Assembly (NCBI GenBank): GCA_917880885.1
Contig: OU862910.1
Span: forward strand, 51,017,285 to 51,081,284
Source of the DNA: Limnephilus marmoratus
Lineage: Eukaryota; Arthropoda; Insecta; Trichoptera; Limnephilidae
DNA length: 64,000 nucleotides
Reading direction: 5' to 3'
Made by a program: the position numbers and the translations under genes
Shown: positions 29,631-40,800 of the stretch, piece after piece
Position numbering within the stretch: the stretch's first letter is position 1
Layout of the letters: every line of letters begins with the position of its first letter
Notes under the pieces: model-generated
The model's database searches: none
What the model saw: the letters and a program-made list of their open reading frames with translations, nothing else
Told to the model about the DNA's origin: nothing

Positions 29631-30437
29631 AAGTAAACCATGCACAAATTTTTAAGATTTATTAACTTCAAGTTACACATACCTATTCAACACATTAACT
29701 ACACATCTTTACTAAACACGCTTAAATTGCATTCCATAGAAAACAGAAGAAAAATAAACGATCTAACTTTTTTGTTTAAAATTATTCACTCCGAATTAGA
29801 TTGTTGCGAACTCCTGCATCTCATTGATTTTAAAGTACCTACTCGAGAAACAAGGCAAAACATATTATTCTGCAACAATAATTCTGTAACCAACTATCAC
29901 ACACATGCACCAATTTCACGATTACACACACTAGGGAACAAATTCACCTCAAATATCGATGTATTTAATACAAGTTTACCTTTATTCAAGAAATATCTGA
30001 ACAATATTTTTATGTAGAATATTTTGATATCTAAGGAGCATCACATAGGAACTATTGCATATATTTGTGTATTTCTATAAATCTACAATGTAAAAACCTA
30101 TTACCGTTTTCTTTTTATGTATCTTGCATTTTGTCATGTATTTTTCATCACATTTAATTAGTCACCTGTAAATTTTGTAATTACTAACATACCTACTAGC
30201 TTATTTCTATGCCATTTATAACTTAGAAACTTTCTCTTTTATTGTAATGCACCATCTTTCCTTAAATTCATCTGTATACTTACCTTTCATATGATGTTTA
30301 CTTGTTATATTTTTATAGTTTATCTTTTTTATTTAAAAACTGTCTCTGTATTATAAACTTGTCATGTAAAAGCCCATCAGGGCGTTGAAAATTAATAAAA
30401 AAAAAAAAAAATAAAAAAAAAAAAAAATAAATAAAAT
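29631..30437 (+). pseudogene. LINE C-terminus and 3' UTR with A-rich tail
   Basis: The 125-codon frame at 29640-30017 reads MHKFLRFINFKLHIP, NYTSLLNTLKLHSIENRRKI, LLHLIDFKVPTRETRQNI and ends FNTSLPLFKKYLNNIF. This is the tail common to CR1/jockey-type insect LINEs (FLRF..YK, L.SL..RR..DL.FL.KI..., R.TR...LF). A 3' UTR of about 370 bp follows, then an A-rich tail at 30390-30437. The palm is missing. The next LINE begins directly after the tail. Confidence 0.7.
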
Positions 30438-32622
30438 GTACAAAATTAAAGAACGGTAATGAAATCATCACAGAAGACATCAAGATATGCGAATACTTTA
30501 ATAACTACTTTTGTAATATTGGCGCTTCTTTGGCTGATAATACACCCATAAACTATAATCAACAAATACACCCATAAACTGGATGATAAAATTACATTAA
30601 AGTATGAAAGTGCGGAATCAATATACTTACAACCCACAACTGAACCCGAAATATTAGCCATTATAAAATCCCTAAAATCAAACGCGAGTGCTGGACATGA
30701 TCAACTAAAATGTACAACAGTACAAAAACTTGCCCCACTACTAACTCCTACACTAACTAAACTGATTAACCTGAGCCTGAAAGAAGGTCAATTTCCGGAC
30801 AGTTGTAAAATTGCAAGGGTTATTCCAATATATAAAGGGAGCTTGAAAACTCAAACATCTAACTATAGGCCCATTTCTGTCTTACCGATTCTATCAAAAA
30901 TATATGAAAGAGTAATTAATATACGATAGGCTAGACAACTTTCTGAAAAAAAAATCATTTTTATATACGATAGGCTAGACAACTTTCTGAAAAAAAAATC
31001 ATTTTTATTTGCCAAACAATACGGTTTCAGAAAAAAATCTAATACTCTCTCTGCAACTAATGATCTTATAAATAAACTTAGAACAAGCATAGATAATAAA
31101 AACTATGTCATAGCAATTCTCGTAGACCTTCAAAAAGCCTTTGACACCGTAAGTCATGAAATACTGATTAAAAAAATAGAAAAAACAGGTGTAACCGGTC
31201 CAGCTATCAAACTAGTAAAATCGTATCTGTCCAACAGAAAACAATGTGTTAACATAGGAGATAAAAACAGTCAACTCGAGAGGATAAACTACGGAGTTCC
31301 ACAAGGATCAATACTGGGGCCACTTTTATTCCAAATATACATAAATGACATCTGTCAGTTAAAACAACATGATGAAATCTTCTTATACGCAGATGACACG
31401 GCAATTTTTTACTTCGGCAAAAACTTAGAAAGTCTATTAGAACAATCTCAAACGGATCTTAATGTACTAAACGATTGGCTAATAAAAATATATTAACAAC
31501 AAATATTAATAAAACCGGTTACATGATCTTAAGCTCACCTAAAAGAATATACCATCGCATAAACCATTACAAATAGAAGAAAGAGACCTACATATCCTAG
31601 ATAGCGAAAAATACCTGGGCTTATATATTGATAAACATTTAACATTTAAACAACACGTAGAAAAACTAAAAACAAAAATCATCCCATTAATTGGTGTATT
31701 TGGTAGAATTGCTCATCTTCTACCAACAGAGGTAAAGAGGGGCTTATACTTTAGCTTAGACCAGTCCCACCTAAATAATTTAATAGAAATATGGGGAAAC
31801 ACATACATTACGTACTTAAACGACTTACAAATAATACAGAACAAAGTTATTAAAAAACTCTTCAACTATAACCCAGACACTCCCACAAAAAAACTATATC
31901 AGGAAATGAACCTTTTGAAAATAAGAACATTGTACGAATATAACATATGTCTTTTAATCTACAAAATACAAAATGGACTTATACACACAAACACAACATT
32001 TATAAAAACATCACAAGTACACGAACATTATACTAGACAACACAATAAATTGTACACAAATACTGTCAAGTCTGAAAGTGGCAAGAGAAGTATAGGTCAC
32101 GAGGGAGTTCATATATATAATCTCCTTCCAGATAACCTAAAAACGGAAAATAATATAAAAAAATTTAAAAAAAAACTATAAAACCCGTCTGCTTGTTTAG
32201 GAATAAATACATCCCAAAACACGTTATTACATTATACTTTCATAAGACCAAAAACGTCCCGAGCGACCTTACATTTTAAAAGCTATATATCTCTCTTCCT
32301 CTCATGCAAACATATGTATTTTTTCTTATAGCCAGAAAGAAAACAAAATAATGCTTCTTATTGTCTTCGATACATGAAAGCTATCTTGCATAGATATTTT
32401 ACAATCTCGATCCAAAGAGACGGTTTCAGAATTTTCGCCCGAAACTTAGGCTTCCGGATTGTGAGGTGCAAATATATTGAACCAAGCAGACGGGTTAAAC
32501 TCAAAATGTTGGAACAAAATTAAAAATATTACTTCTTACTACTATACTATATAAGCTCTGTATTTAAGTTAAGAAAGCGAAATAATATGTTTCTTTTAAG
32601 TTAATAATAATAAAAAAAAAAA
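30438..32622 (+). mobile_element. Plus-strand LINE with reverse transcriptase, decayed
   Basis: Reading across frames, it carries NASAGHDQLKCTTVQ, FPDSCKIARVIPIYKG, NYRPISVLPILSKIYERVI, QYGFRKKSN, VDLQKAFDTVSHEIL, YGVPQGSILGPLLFQIYIND and YADDTAIFY. The palm is therefore essentially complete from about 30660 to 31495. A 44-bp tandem duplication (30919-30962 and 30963-31006) shifts the frame after the NYRP motif. Another break follows at about 31495. The C-terminal part (31906-32181) ends DNLKTENNIKKFKKKL. A poly(A) at 32612-32622 closes it. No endonuclease remains upstream, so it is 5'-truncated. Confidence 0.82.
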
Positions 32623-32870
32623 ATTCAGAGTTCAGAGTCGTTGGAACTTGGAAACCATGTTTGATGGCATTGTAAGAAGTAATTTGGAGTATGCCAGTGG
32701 TGTATGGACTCTACACCTAAATAAGTAAATAAATAAGCTGGAACAAACCCAGAACAAAAACCTCGGGATTGTATGTATGCGGAAGCACTTAAATTATCCG
32801 AGGTTCATGCACCACACGGACTTACTTGAGGCAACGCCTAAATTTAGCCTGTAAACCAGATGATCTGAAA
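32623..32870 (+). pseudogene. LINE C-terminal scrap
   Basis: Translated fragments (DGIVRSNLEYASGVWTLHLN, NKLEQTQNKNLGIVCMRKHL, TDLLEATPK) resemble the LEYAS-VW-P...KLE-VQ--FLR region of LINE proteins. There are stops within. Confidence 0.5.
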
Positions 32871-34205
32871 ATCTTATAATAATTAGTTTTAATATGGTGC
32901 TCCAATATATAGTTTTATTTGATAACCCATTTCTTATGGAATGCTATGGCTTATACGTGATTGGAAACTTCAGCATTGGTCGTCACCACGACCTGATATG
33001 AGAAATGGTCCCATTACTGCTATCGAAAGAAATTTCCAGGGATATATTTAATTAACTTGTATTTCAATAACCTTAAAAAAATATCTAACTATCTTTCCAT
33101 GTGTTAGAATGTCAAAATAAGAAACCTTGTGCTCTACATGGATAAGTAATCTGTCATATTATACTTAAATAGAAAAGTGTAATTGAATTTTTCGAAGGGT
33201 GGAAAAGCTGCTTCATAATCTTCTTCCCTTTGTCCTATCAGTATATATTATTTGTGTATCATAAGTGTCCACTAAAACATAGCATAATAATATGATATTA
33301 AACTAAGTACTTAAGGCCAGTTTTTTTCACAGAGATTCAAACATAACACTGTCATCATTTTTTTTTATACATTTGAAAGGTCCCTGTTAAACGCCGATTC
33401 TAGATGCCTCTTTTGCTAATCGCAATTTGTTCAAACGCTGAATCAAAAAACTGAAAAGAGCTGAATGGGCAATTGATGACAACGTTACATTTGAATTTCT
33501 GTGAAACAACCCGTTCTTAATATTAGCTTATTTTAAATATAAAATCCATTACAGATAAACCTGAAAGCCAAAAAGTAACTCTAACGCAATGACTTATTTG
33601 GTGTCTCTGAGTTTCATGGTGTTTCAAATTAGGTTCTACACTCAATAAAAAAAATTACAAAATCTAAATAAGGTTTCGTTCATATGCACATTATAATCAC
33701 AAGAAATTCTTAAACTGAGCTAAAGTGTAGATTAATAATAATAATAATAATAAATAGTTTGTTTATTGTTTAATATTCTGTAAAGGTAGGAGCCGATGTA
33801 TATTGCCCAAATTACATTAATTGTAATTGCATACGATTACTTGGATGTAAATATCGTAAATGAATATAATTGTAGTAAATATTACATATTACGTATAATA
33901 TACAGCCGGTCATTACGTTTAATACAGAGTCGATCAACAAACTAGGAAATGTGGCTTCGTCGATAAGGGGGCAGCCATGTTGCAATAAATAATAAGGGAT
34001 AGTTAATGATGGCCAATGGAAGGTTGTCATGGGAACTTGTTATTGATTATTAGTTATTAATTTTGCATCATATTATTAGCTCCCGAACGCGGTAGGTGCA
34101 GTACTGTAAAACAAAGTAGAAATATACCACATTCGTTGTTATTCACATGCGATTTGAGGAAAATTATAGAAAAAAGATAAAATGTGAATTCTTTAAAGTA
34201 AACTG
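32871..34205. other. Long A+T-rich stretch without recognised content
   Basis: No domain-bearing frame. A short (AAT)n run lies at 33733-33752. No stem-loop of the (ATT)n family is next to it. Confidence 0.4.
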
Positions 34206-34208
34206 GAT

Positions 34209-34648
34209 AAACAAAAATATTAACAAAACACAAAACGACTTCAAAAAATGCACTAAAAAGTAAAAAAATAATTTCGTATTCTTCTACAACTTCATAATCA
34301 ACTTACTTTTTCTAATCATCAATATGTAGGTACGATTGTTACTTTTGGAGTCGGTGTCAGTCAAGGTAGGTTTGTAACTACATACATAGTTATAGGTGAG
34401 GTGTGCTGGTATCGCACAAGCGGCTTGACGAGGCGAGAGCGGAGCCGCGGCGGCGCGGGGAGCTGTCAAGTGAACCCGCCGGGCCGGGTACCTTTGCTGA
34501 AACCGACTCCAAAAATAACAATCTTACCTACATATTGATGATTAGAAAAAGTAAGTTGATTATGAAGTTGTAGAAGAATACGAAATTATTTTTTTACTTT
34601 TTAGTGCATTTTTTGAAGTCGTTTTTTGTTTTGTTAAAATTTTTGTTT
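34209..34648. mobile_element. Foldback element with ~145-bp arms and a GC-rich core
   Basis: Bases 34209-34356 and 34497-34648 are near-perfect reverse complements (AACAAAACACAAAACGACTT, TGCACTAAAAAGTAAAAAAA, TTCTACAACTTCATAATCAA, TCATCAATATGTAGGTA). The 140-bp centre (34357-34496) is very different: G+C-rich, with GGCTTGACGAGGCGAGAGCG, GAGCCGCGGCGGCGCGGGGA and CCCGCCGGGCCGGG. No ORF of note. The arms carry the AACGACTTC word that also ends a dispersed repeat at 35138-35150. Target duplication not resolved. Confidence 0.75.
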
Positions 34649-35160
34649 ATTTTTTGATTTTTAGTGAATCTGAAGTACACTAACTAATTTGTCTGAATAT
34701 GGGTAAACCTACTAAACATACTACTCATATGAGACAGACATAATTTGACCATAGCGACGTTAAGGTCAAATTAAGAGATTCGGCCGAGTTTCGTTAATTT
34801 GTCATGGATCCGATAATCAAAACCTAACCAAACTCTCATTAAAGTACCCTTGAAGTACATCCTTTCCAATAAAAAAAGAATCATCGAAATCGGTTGGCGT
34901 GATATTGAGTTATTCGTCCATTTGTCGCGCACATACTTATGCAAATTTAAGACTTATATGGTTTTCTCATGGATGCTATTGTCGGAACTGGACCAAATTA
35001 AAATGGGACCACACGGGAATCATCAACTTTCAAATAAAAAAGGAATCATCAATATCGGTTCACCCAGTCAAAAGTTCTGGCGTAACAAACATAAAAAAAA
35101 AAAAAAAAAATTACAGTCGAATTGAGAACCTCCTCCTTTTTGAAGTCGTTTAAAAAGAGG
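34649..35160. repeat. Dispersed repeat typical of Lepidoptera
   Basis: Bases 34840-35150 contain AAGAATCATCGAAATCGGTT, GGAATCATCAATATCGGTTC, ACCCAGTCAAAAGTTCTGGC, GTAACAAACATAAAAAA and GAGAACCTCCTCCTTTTTGA, AGTCGTT. I recognise this ending from many moth and butterfly genomes. An A-run of 18 lies at 35093-35110. Two overlapping frames here are incidental. Confidence 0.5.
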
Positions 35161-35815
35161 AGAATCTGTAGAATTTACGTCTTCTTGATCTTCACAGGAA
35201 GACATAACAAAATTGGAATATTATCATAAAAGATAAAGCTTATATTTATTTATACACATACGATTACGTTCATACTATCTGAAGTCCCCGACGTCGGATT
35301 ATCGCAGATGTAGGTGCAAAATTTCTTCAAGAAGTATCAAAATTCTGCTTTAAGGTGTGGGAAATAGGGATGGGGTGGGGATATTATATTTTGAAGTCTG
35401 ACATTGTGAATCTCTTGTTTTGAAGGTGTAGTGTGCAAAATTACATCAATCTCAGTATAAAACTTTAGATTTGTATAAATATCAAAACCACGCCGGCCCG
35501 CCATAGACACCATTCTTTGTGTAAATAGATAGATAATCAGTTTTGTATTCGGTTATAAAAAATAAGTATTGTTTTAAGTCAATAGTTATACTCATAAGTA
35601 GACGTGGGCAAAATTGAATGACCGAATTAAATGAATAAATTCAATATTGCAACACACTCGATCTGATTCTCAATTTCAAAAGGAATTGATTCTTCATTCC
35701 TTACTTTTGGCCTCCTACAATTTGTAACGACACCATACATTTTTTAATTTCCATTTATTTTACTGTTAAAGTATTTCAATGAATAATGTGTTCCGTAAAC
35801 GATGGAAAAAGTTCA
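35161..35815. other. Unassigned DNA left of the satellite array
   Basis: No gene found. Bases 35604-35720 (GTGGGCAAAATTGAATGACC, GAATTAAATGAATAAATTCA) look like a dispersed-repeat fragment. The satellite starts within a unit at about 35816. Confidence 0.35.
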
Positions 35816-36093
35816 CTTGGAAATTCCTCATACAAAATATTTATCGTTTCATGGGCACTTGGTCAAACTTGGGGTCGGTTATTTCGAATATCACCAATCG
35901 ACTGAAATTTTGGATTCTTACAAGGAATCGTAGTCTGACCAGGAATCAATAAAAAATCTTCCAAATGAAGACTCTTGAAATTCCTCATACAAAATATTTA
36001 TCGTATCATGGGCACTTTGTCAAACTTGGGGTCGGTTATTTTGAATATCACCAATCTGACTGAAAGTTTGGAGTCTTACTGAGAGTCGTGGTC
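35816..36093. repeat. Satellite block 1 (left edge of the array)
   Basis: Two A-type units, the first cut at its left edge. The block ends at AGAGTCGTGGTC where the CR1 LINE is inserted. Confidence 0.9.
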
Positions 36094-36213
36094 TTTTTTT
36101 TTTTTTTTTTACATTAACTCCACACAGGAGGCCCTGAGGAAAATAATTTCCCTTAGGGCCTATGTCATCTGGGATGCTGTGTGAAGGGTCTTTTTGAGAT
36201 CACAAGAATTGGA

Positions 36214-36900
36214 TCACAAGAACGAGTTGAAGAAAAGACCCGTTCTCATGTGACAAATGTCAACCGTGTACAAATGTTGGGCACGCGTTATGCGTGTTTC
36301 CCGACTATGCACCGGTGTCGAAGGGATCAATGATGCTAGTTCCTCGGAGCATCTTCCATTGTAATACCGGTAGAACAAGGATAGCATTCCCACCCGACGC
36401 CTGTGCTCTAAAGATTGCAATCCGTCTGTTAAGATGGGAGAATCTATCAAACGGACCGCCCGTTTCTGCACAGAGTCGAGGGTATTTTTCAGGTATTTTG
36501 GAGCTCCAGACCAGAGATGGCTGCCAAATTCAACCGTGGGGCGTACTTGTGATTTGTACAAGGTTAGCAGTTGTGTACTATTAAAGTATCTGCGGGCCCT
36601 GTACAGTACGCCCAGTTTTTGGGAGGCTAACTTTACTCTGGCTTCGATGGAGCTCCCATACCTGAGCTGGTCACTTAGGGTTACACCAAGCATATCAATG
36701 GAGGGCCTGTTCGGAAGATTGCTTCCGTTGAAAGAGACTAGATTTTCATTTCGATCCCTTTTGGACGTAATCAGACAAGATTGGGTCTTTGAAACATTAA
36801 ATTCAACGAGATTATTTTTACCCCAAGAGAAAACACTCTCGAGGTAGCCGTCCATTCTTTGCTTCAAAGCCCTATGAGCTGTTGGAGTTTGTGAGCCCTT
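36214..36900 (-). pseudogene. CR1 reverse transcriptase C-terminal tail
   Basis: It continues the reverse transcriptase after the frameshift: SQTPTAHRALKQRMDGYLES, NVSKTQSCLITSKRDRNENL, MLGVTLSDQLRYGSSIEARV, LYKSQVRPTVEFGSHLWSGA, GLQSLEHRRRVGMLSLFYRY and TRAQHLYTVDICHMRTG. After 36214 a deletion with filler (ATCACAAGAA twice, at 36199 and 36213) removes the final TARLWNDLPASVFPPSYN segment that is kept in the copies at 9738 and 17388. Confidence 0.82.
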
Positions 36901-38011
36901 TGGGGGGCTTGTCAAACAAAAAGCTATCATGAACTGTACTGTCATCCGCATAAGAGTGAATTGGTGCACATGACAAAAGGTCGTTGATGTGCAACAAAAA
37001 CAAAGTTGGAGACAGAACCGATTCCTGCGGGACGCCAGCATTTATCGAGTGTGAGGAAGAGGTGAAACCATCGACTACCGTCTGAATCGACCTCCCCCTC
37101 AAGAAGTCGGCAATCCACGTACACAAGGATGCGGGAAGTCCGTAAGAATGCAGTTTGTTGACAAGTCCTCGGTGCCAAACCCGGTCAAAGGCCTTGGAGA
37201 TGTCCAGTGCAACCGTTTGGGTCTCACCGAAACGTTCCAGGCATCGCCCCCAAACATGCGTCACATACGCGAGAAGATCACCGCACGAGCGGTTCCGACG
37301 GAACCCGTATTGACGGTCGTTAATAATTTTGTTCTTCTCGAGGTATGTGAGCAGTTTGTCGTTGATCACACGTTCCATCACCTTAGACAGAACTGATGTG
37401 ATCGCTATGGGGCGGTAGTTGGCCGGGTTGGAGCGGTCACCCTTCTTTGGAATAGGATGGATAACCGCTTTTTTCCAACCAGAGGGCACAGAGCCAGTCT
37501 TCAGGGACATTTTAAAAAGCTTCGTCAAAATTGGAGCTAATTCTGCAGCGCACCTCTGCAGTACCAGGGCAGGTATTCCGTCGGGCCCACTAGCTTTATT
37601 AACATCAAGCCCTTGTAAAACATGGAGTACTTCCCGATGCCGGATCCTCAGCTTTTTCATATGAAAACCGCAATGAGGAACCGACGTCGGGACAGCACCT
37701 TGGTCATCGAGGGTTGAGTTATCCGCAAACATTTTACCTAGTAAGTTAGCCTTTTCGGTGGCGGTGTTTGCTAGTGAGCCGTCAGGTCTGGTAAGAGGTG
37801 GCAGACTGGATTTGCAGAAATTGCGACCTATTGAGCCCGCAAGCGACCAGAATTGCCTGCTGCCATGCGGGCATGCAGTCAGCTTTCTGCTGATCTGCTG
37901 GTCGTGCTCGAATTTTGACCTATTTATGATTCTCTTGGTTTCTTTTGCCATTTTGTTGTAAGCTGTTCTGTCTTCGGATGTTCTAGATGTGTTGTAGGCT
38001 CGGTAACCCAC
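36872..38011 (-). pseudogene. CR1 reverse transcriptase
   Basis: A 379-codon frame with the main palm motifs: GPDGIPALVLQRCA, NYRPIAITSVLSKVMERVI, QYGFRRNRSCGDLL, VALDISKAFDRVWH (catalytic Asp), the INAGVPQESVLSPTLF motif and YADDSTVH (Asp pair). The glycine that normally follows GVPQ is Glu here, a change likely to harm the enzyme. The frame is lost at a C6 run (36899-36904, minus strand), after which the reading continues in the frame of 36214-37041. Confidence 0.85.
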
Positions 38012-38386
38012 GTTTTATCGTCGCACTGCTTCAGCTCATTGTCGACTGAACCACGGCTTTGAGCCTACACCAGTTTCCTTAACAGTAGATTGGATGAAGC
38101 CATCAATCGCGGATGTGATGACTTCACCAATTTCCTGGGCACATCTTGAGGGATCCGAAGTCCGAAAACAGACAGCTGACCACGGAAAAGCATTAAAATG
38201 TGCCCGCAGACCGAACCAATCTGCTGACCTATAGTGCCACACTTTTCTCTTCAGCCTCTCGTTTGGTGGTCTGAAGTATACAGGGATTGATGTCGTCACC
38301 AGGCAGTGGTCGGACGATCCTAAAGGCGCTGTGACTTCAATCCTGTAACCGTGTGGCACAGTAGTTAAAAATAGGTCTAACAGATT
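38012..38386 (-). pseudogene. CR1 endonuclease C-terminal part and linker
   Basis: The true element reading starts at the junction (DNLLDLFLTT...). It contains the D-LFLTT segment and SSDHCLVTTSIPV, the terminal SDH motif of the endonuclease, then PWSAVCFRTSDPSRCAQEIG of the linker and SKPWFSRQ before a TGA at 38036. A second in-frame stop (TAA) sits at 38012-38014. The same frame then continues into the reverse transcriptase. Satellite-derived codons precede it in the open frame (38387-38476) and are not part of the element. Confidence 0.8.
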
Positions 38387-39283
38387 GTCTGTACACGAAT
38401 GAATTGAAAAATCTGCCAAAAGAAGAAAATTAAAAAAAAAAATCGTTTTAACACTTGGGGTCGGTCGTTTTAGCACTTGGGGTCGGTCGTTTCAAAACCT
38501 GGGGTCGGTCGTAACTTCAGCCGTATAGCACCGAACCGACTGAAATTTTGGATTCTTACTAGGAATCATGGTCTGACCATTAATCAATAAAAAATCTTCC
38601 GAAAGAAGACTTTTGAAATTCCTCATACAAAATATTTATCGTTTTGTGGGCACGTTGTCAAACTTAGGGTCGGTTATTTCTAAGGCCCTATGGCACCAAA
38701 CCGACCCAAATTTTTGAGTCTTAATAGGAATCGTGGTCTGACCAGGAAACAATAAAAAATCTTCCAAACGAAGACTCTTGAAATTCCTCATACAAAATAT
38801 TTATCGTTTCGCACTTTGTCAAACTTGGGGTCGGTTATTTTTAATATCACCAAACTGACTGAAATTTTGGATTCTTATTGAGAATCATGGTGTGTACACG
38901 AATCAATCGAAAAATCTGCCAAAAGAAGGAAATTTTGAAAACATCATCGTTTTAACACTCAGGGTCGGTCGATTTAGCACTTAGGGTCGGTCGTTTAAGC
39001 ACTTGGGGTCGGTCGTAACTTCGGCCCTATGGCACCAAACCGACTGAAATTTTGGATTCTTACTAGGAATAGTGATTTGACCAGGAATCTATAAAAAATC
39101 TTCCAAAAGAAGACTTTTGAAATTCCTCATACAAAATATTTAACGTTTTGTGGGCACTTTGTCATAGTTAGGGTCGGTTATTTCTAAGGCCCTATGGCAC
39201 CAAACCGACCCAAATTTTTGATTCTTACTAGGAATCGTGGTCTGACCAGGAATCAATAAAAAATCTTCCAAATGAAGACTCTT

Positions 39284-40800
39284 GAAATTCCTCATACAAA
39301 ATATTTATCGTTTCATGGGCACTTTGTCAAACTTGGGGTCGGTAATTTCGAATATCACCAATCTGACTGAAATTTTGGAGTCTTACTGAGAGTCGTGGTC
39401 TGTACACGAATCAATTGAAAAATCTGCCAAAAGAAGGAAATTTTGAAAACATCATCGTTTTAACACTCAGGGTCGGTCGATTTAGCACTTAGGGTCGGTC
39501 GTTTAAGCACTTGGGGTCGGTCGTAACTTCGGCCCTATGGCACCAAACCGACTGAAATTTTGGATTCTTACTAGGAATAGTGATCTGACCAGGAATCTAT
39601 AAAAAATCTTCCAAAAGAAGACTTTTGAAATTCCTCATACAAAATATTTATCGTTTTGTGGGCACTTTGTCATAGTTAGGGTCGGTTATTTCTAAGGCCC
39701 TATGGCACCAAACCGACCCAAATTTTTGATTCTTAATAGGAATCGTGGTCTGACCAGGAATCAATAAAAAATCTTCCAAATGAAGACTCTTGAAATTCCT
39801 CATACAAAATATTTATCGTTTCATGGGCACTTTGTCAAACTTGGGGTCGGTTATTTCGAATATCACCAATCTGACTGAAATTTTGGAGTCTTACTGAGAG
39901 TCGTGGTCTGTACACGAATCAATTGAAAAATCTGCCAAAAGAACGAAATTTTAAAAAAATCATCGTTTTAACACTCAGGGTCGGTCGTTTTAGTACTTAG
40001 GGTCGGTCGTTTAAACACTTGGGGTCGGTCGTAACTTCGGCCCAATGGCACCAAACCGACTGAAATTTTGGATTCTTACTTGGAATTGTGGTCTGACCAA
40101 GAATCAATAAAAAATCTTCCAAAAGAAGACTTGAAATTCCTCATACAAAATATTTATCGTTTTGTGGGCACTTTGTCAAACTTAGGGTCGGTCGTAACTT
40201 CGGCCCTATGGAACCAAGCCGACTGAAATTTTGGATTCTTACTGAGAATCATGGTCTGTACACGAATGAATTGAAAAATCTGCCAAAAGAAGAAAATTAA
40301 AAAAAAGAACATCGTTTTGACACTTGGGGTCGGTCGTTTAAAAACCTGGGGTCGGTCGTAACTTCAGCCCTATAGCACCGAACCGACTGAAATTTTGGAT
40401 TCTTACTAGGAATCGTGGTATCATCATGAATCAATAAAAAATCTTCCAAATGAAGACTCTTGAAATTCCTCATACAAAATATTTATCGTTTCGCACTTTG
40501 TCAAACTTGGGGTCGGTTATTTCTAATATCACCAAACTGACTGAAATTTTGGATTCTTACTGAGAATCATGGTCTGTACACGAATCAATCGAAAAATCTG
40601 CCAAACGAAGGAAATTTTGAAAAAATCATCGTTTTAACACTCAGGGTCGGTCGTTTTAGTACTTAAGGTCGGTCGTTTAAGCACTTGGGGTCGGTCGTAA
40701 CTTCGGCCCTATGTCACCAAACCGACTGAAATTTTGGATTCTTACTAGGAATCGTTGTCTGACCAGGTATCAATAAAAAATCATCCAGATGAAGACTCTT
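39284..40800. repeat. Higher-order satellite unit, copy 1 (1517 bp)
   Basis: Nine-odd A and B units form one block that is repeated immediately at 40801-42317 with only a few single-base differences (for example GGTAATTTCG against GGTTATTTCG near 39343, and CTTCCAAATG against CTTCAAAATG near 40448). Confidence 0.85.

Larger units (their letters stand above)
36094..38386 (-). mobile_element. CR1-like LINE inserted in the satellite, 5'-truncated
   Basis: Poly-T at 36094-36110 is the reversed tail. The 5' end at 38386 lies inside the endonuclease domain and joins satellite at GTCTGTACACG. In unbroken units the site reads GTGGTCTGTACACG, so the insertion point is exact, with at most a 4-bp duplication (GTCT). 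From 5' to 3' it holds the last third of the endonuclease (SDH motif), linker, reverse transcriptase (YADD) and C-terminal tail. It is the longest member here of the family also present at 9678, 17305 and 29041. Several frame breaks make it inactive. Confidence 0.9.

Noticed and set aside
36434..36847. 137-codon plus-strand frame opposite the CR1 tail (also at 9863-10372)
   Set aside because: It is the antisense shadow of the LINE coding frame, present wherever the LINE is present.
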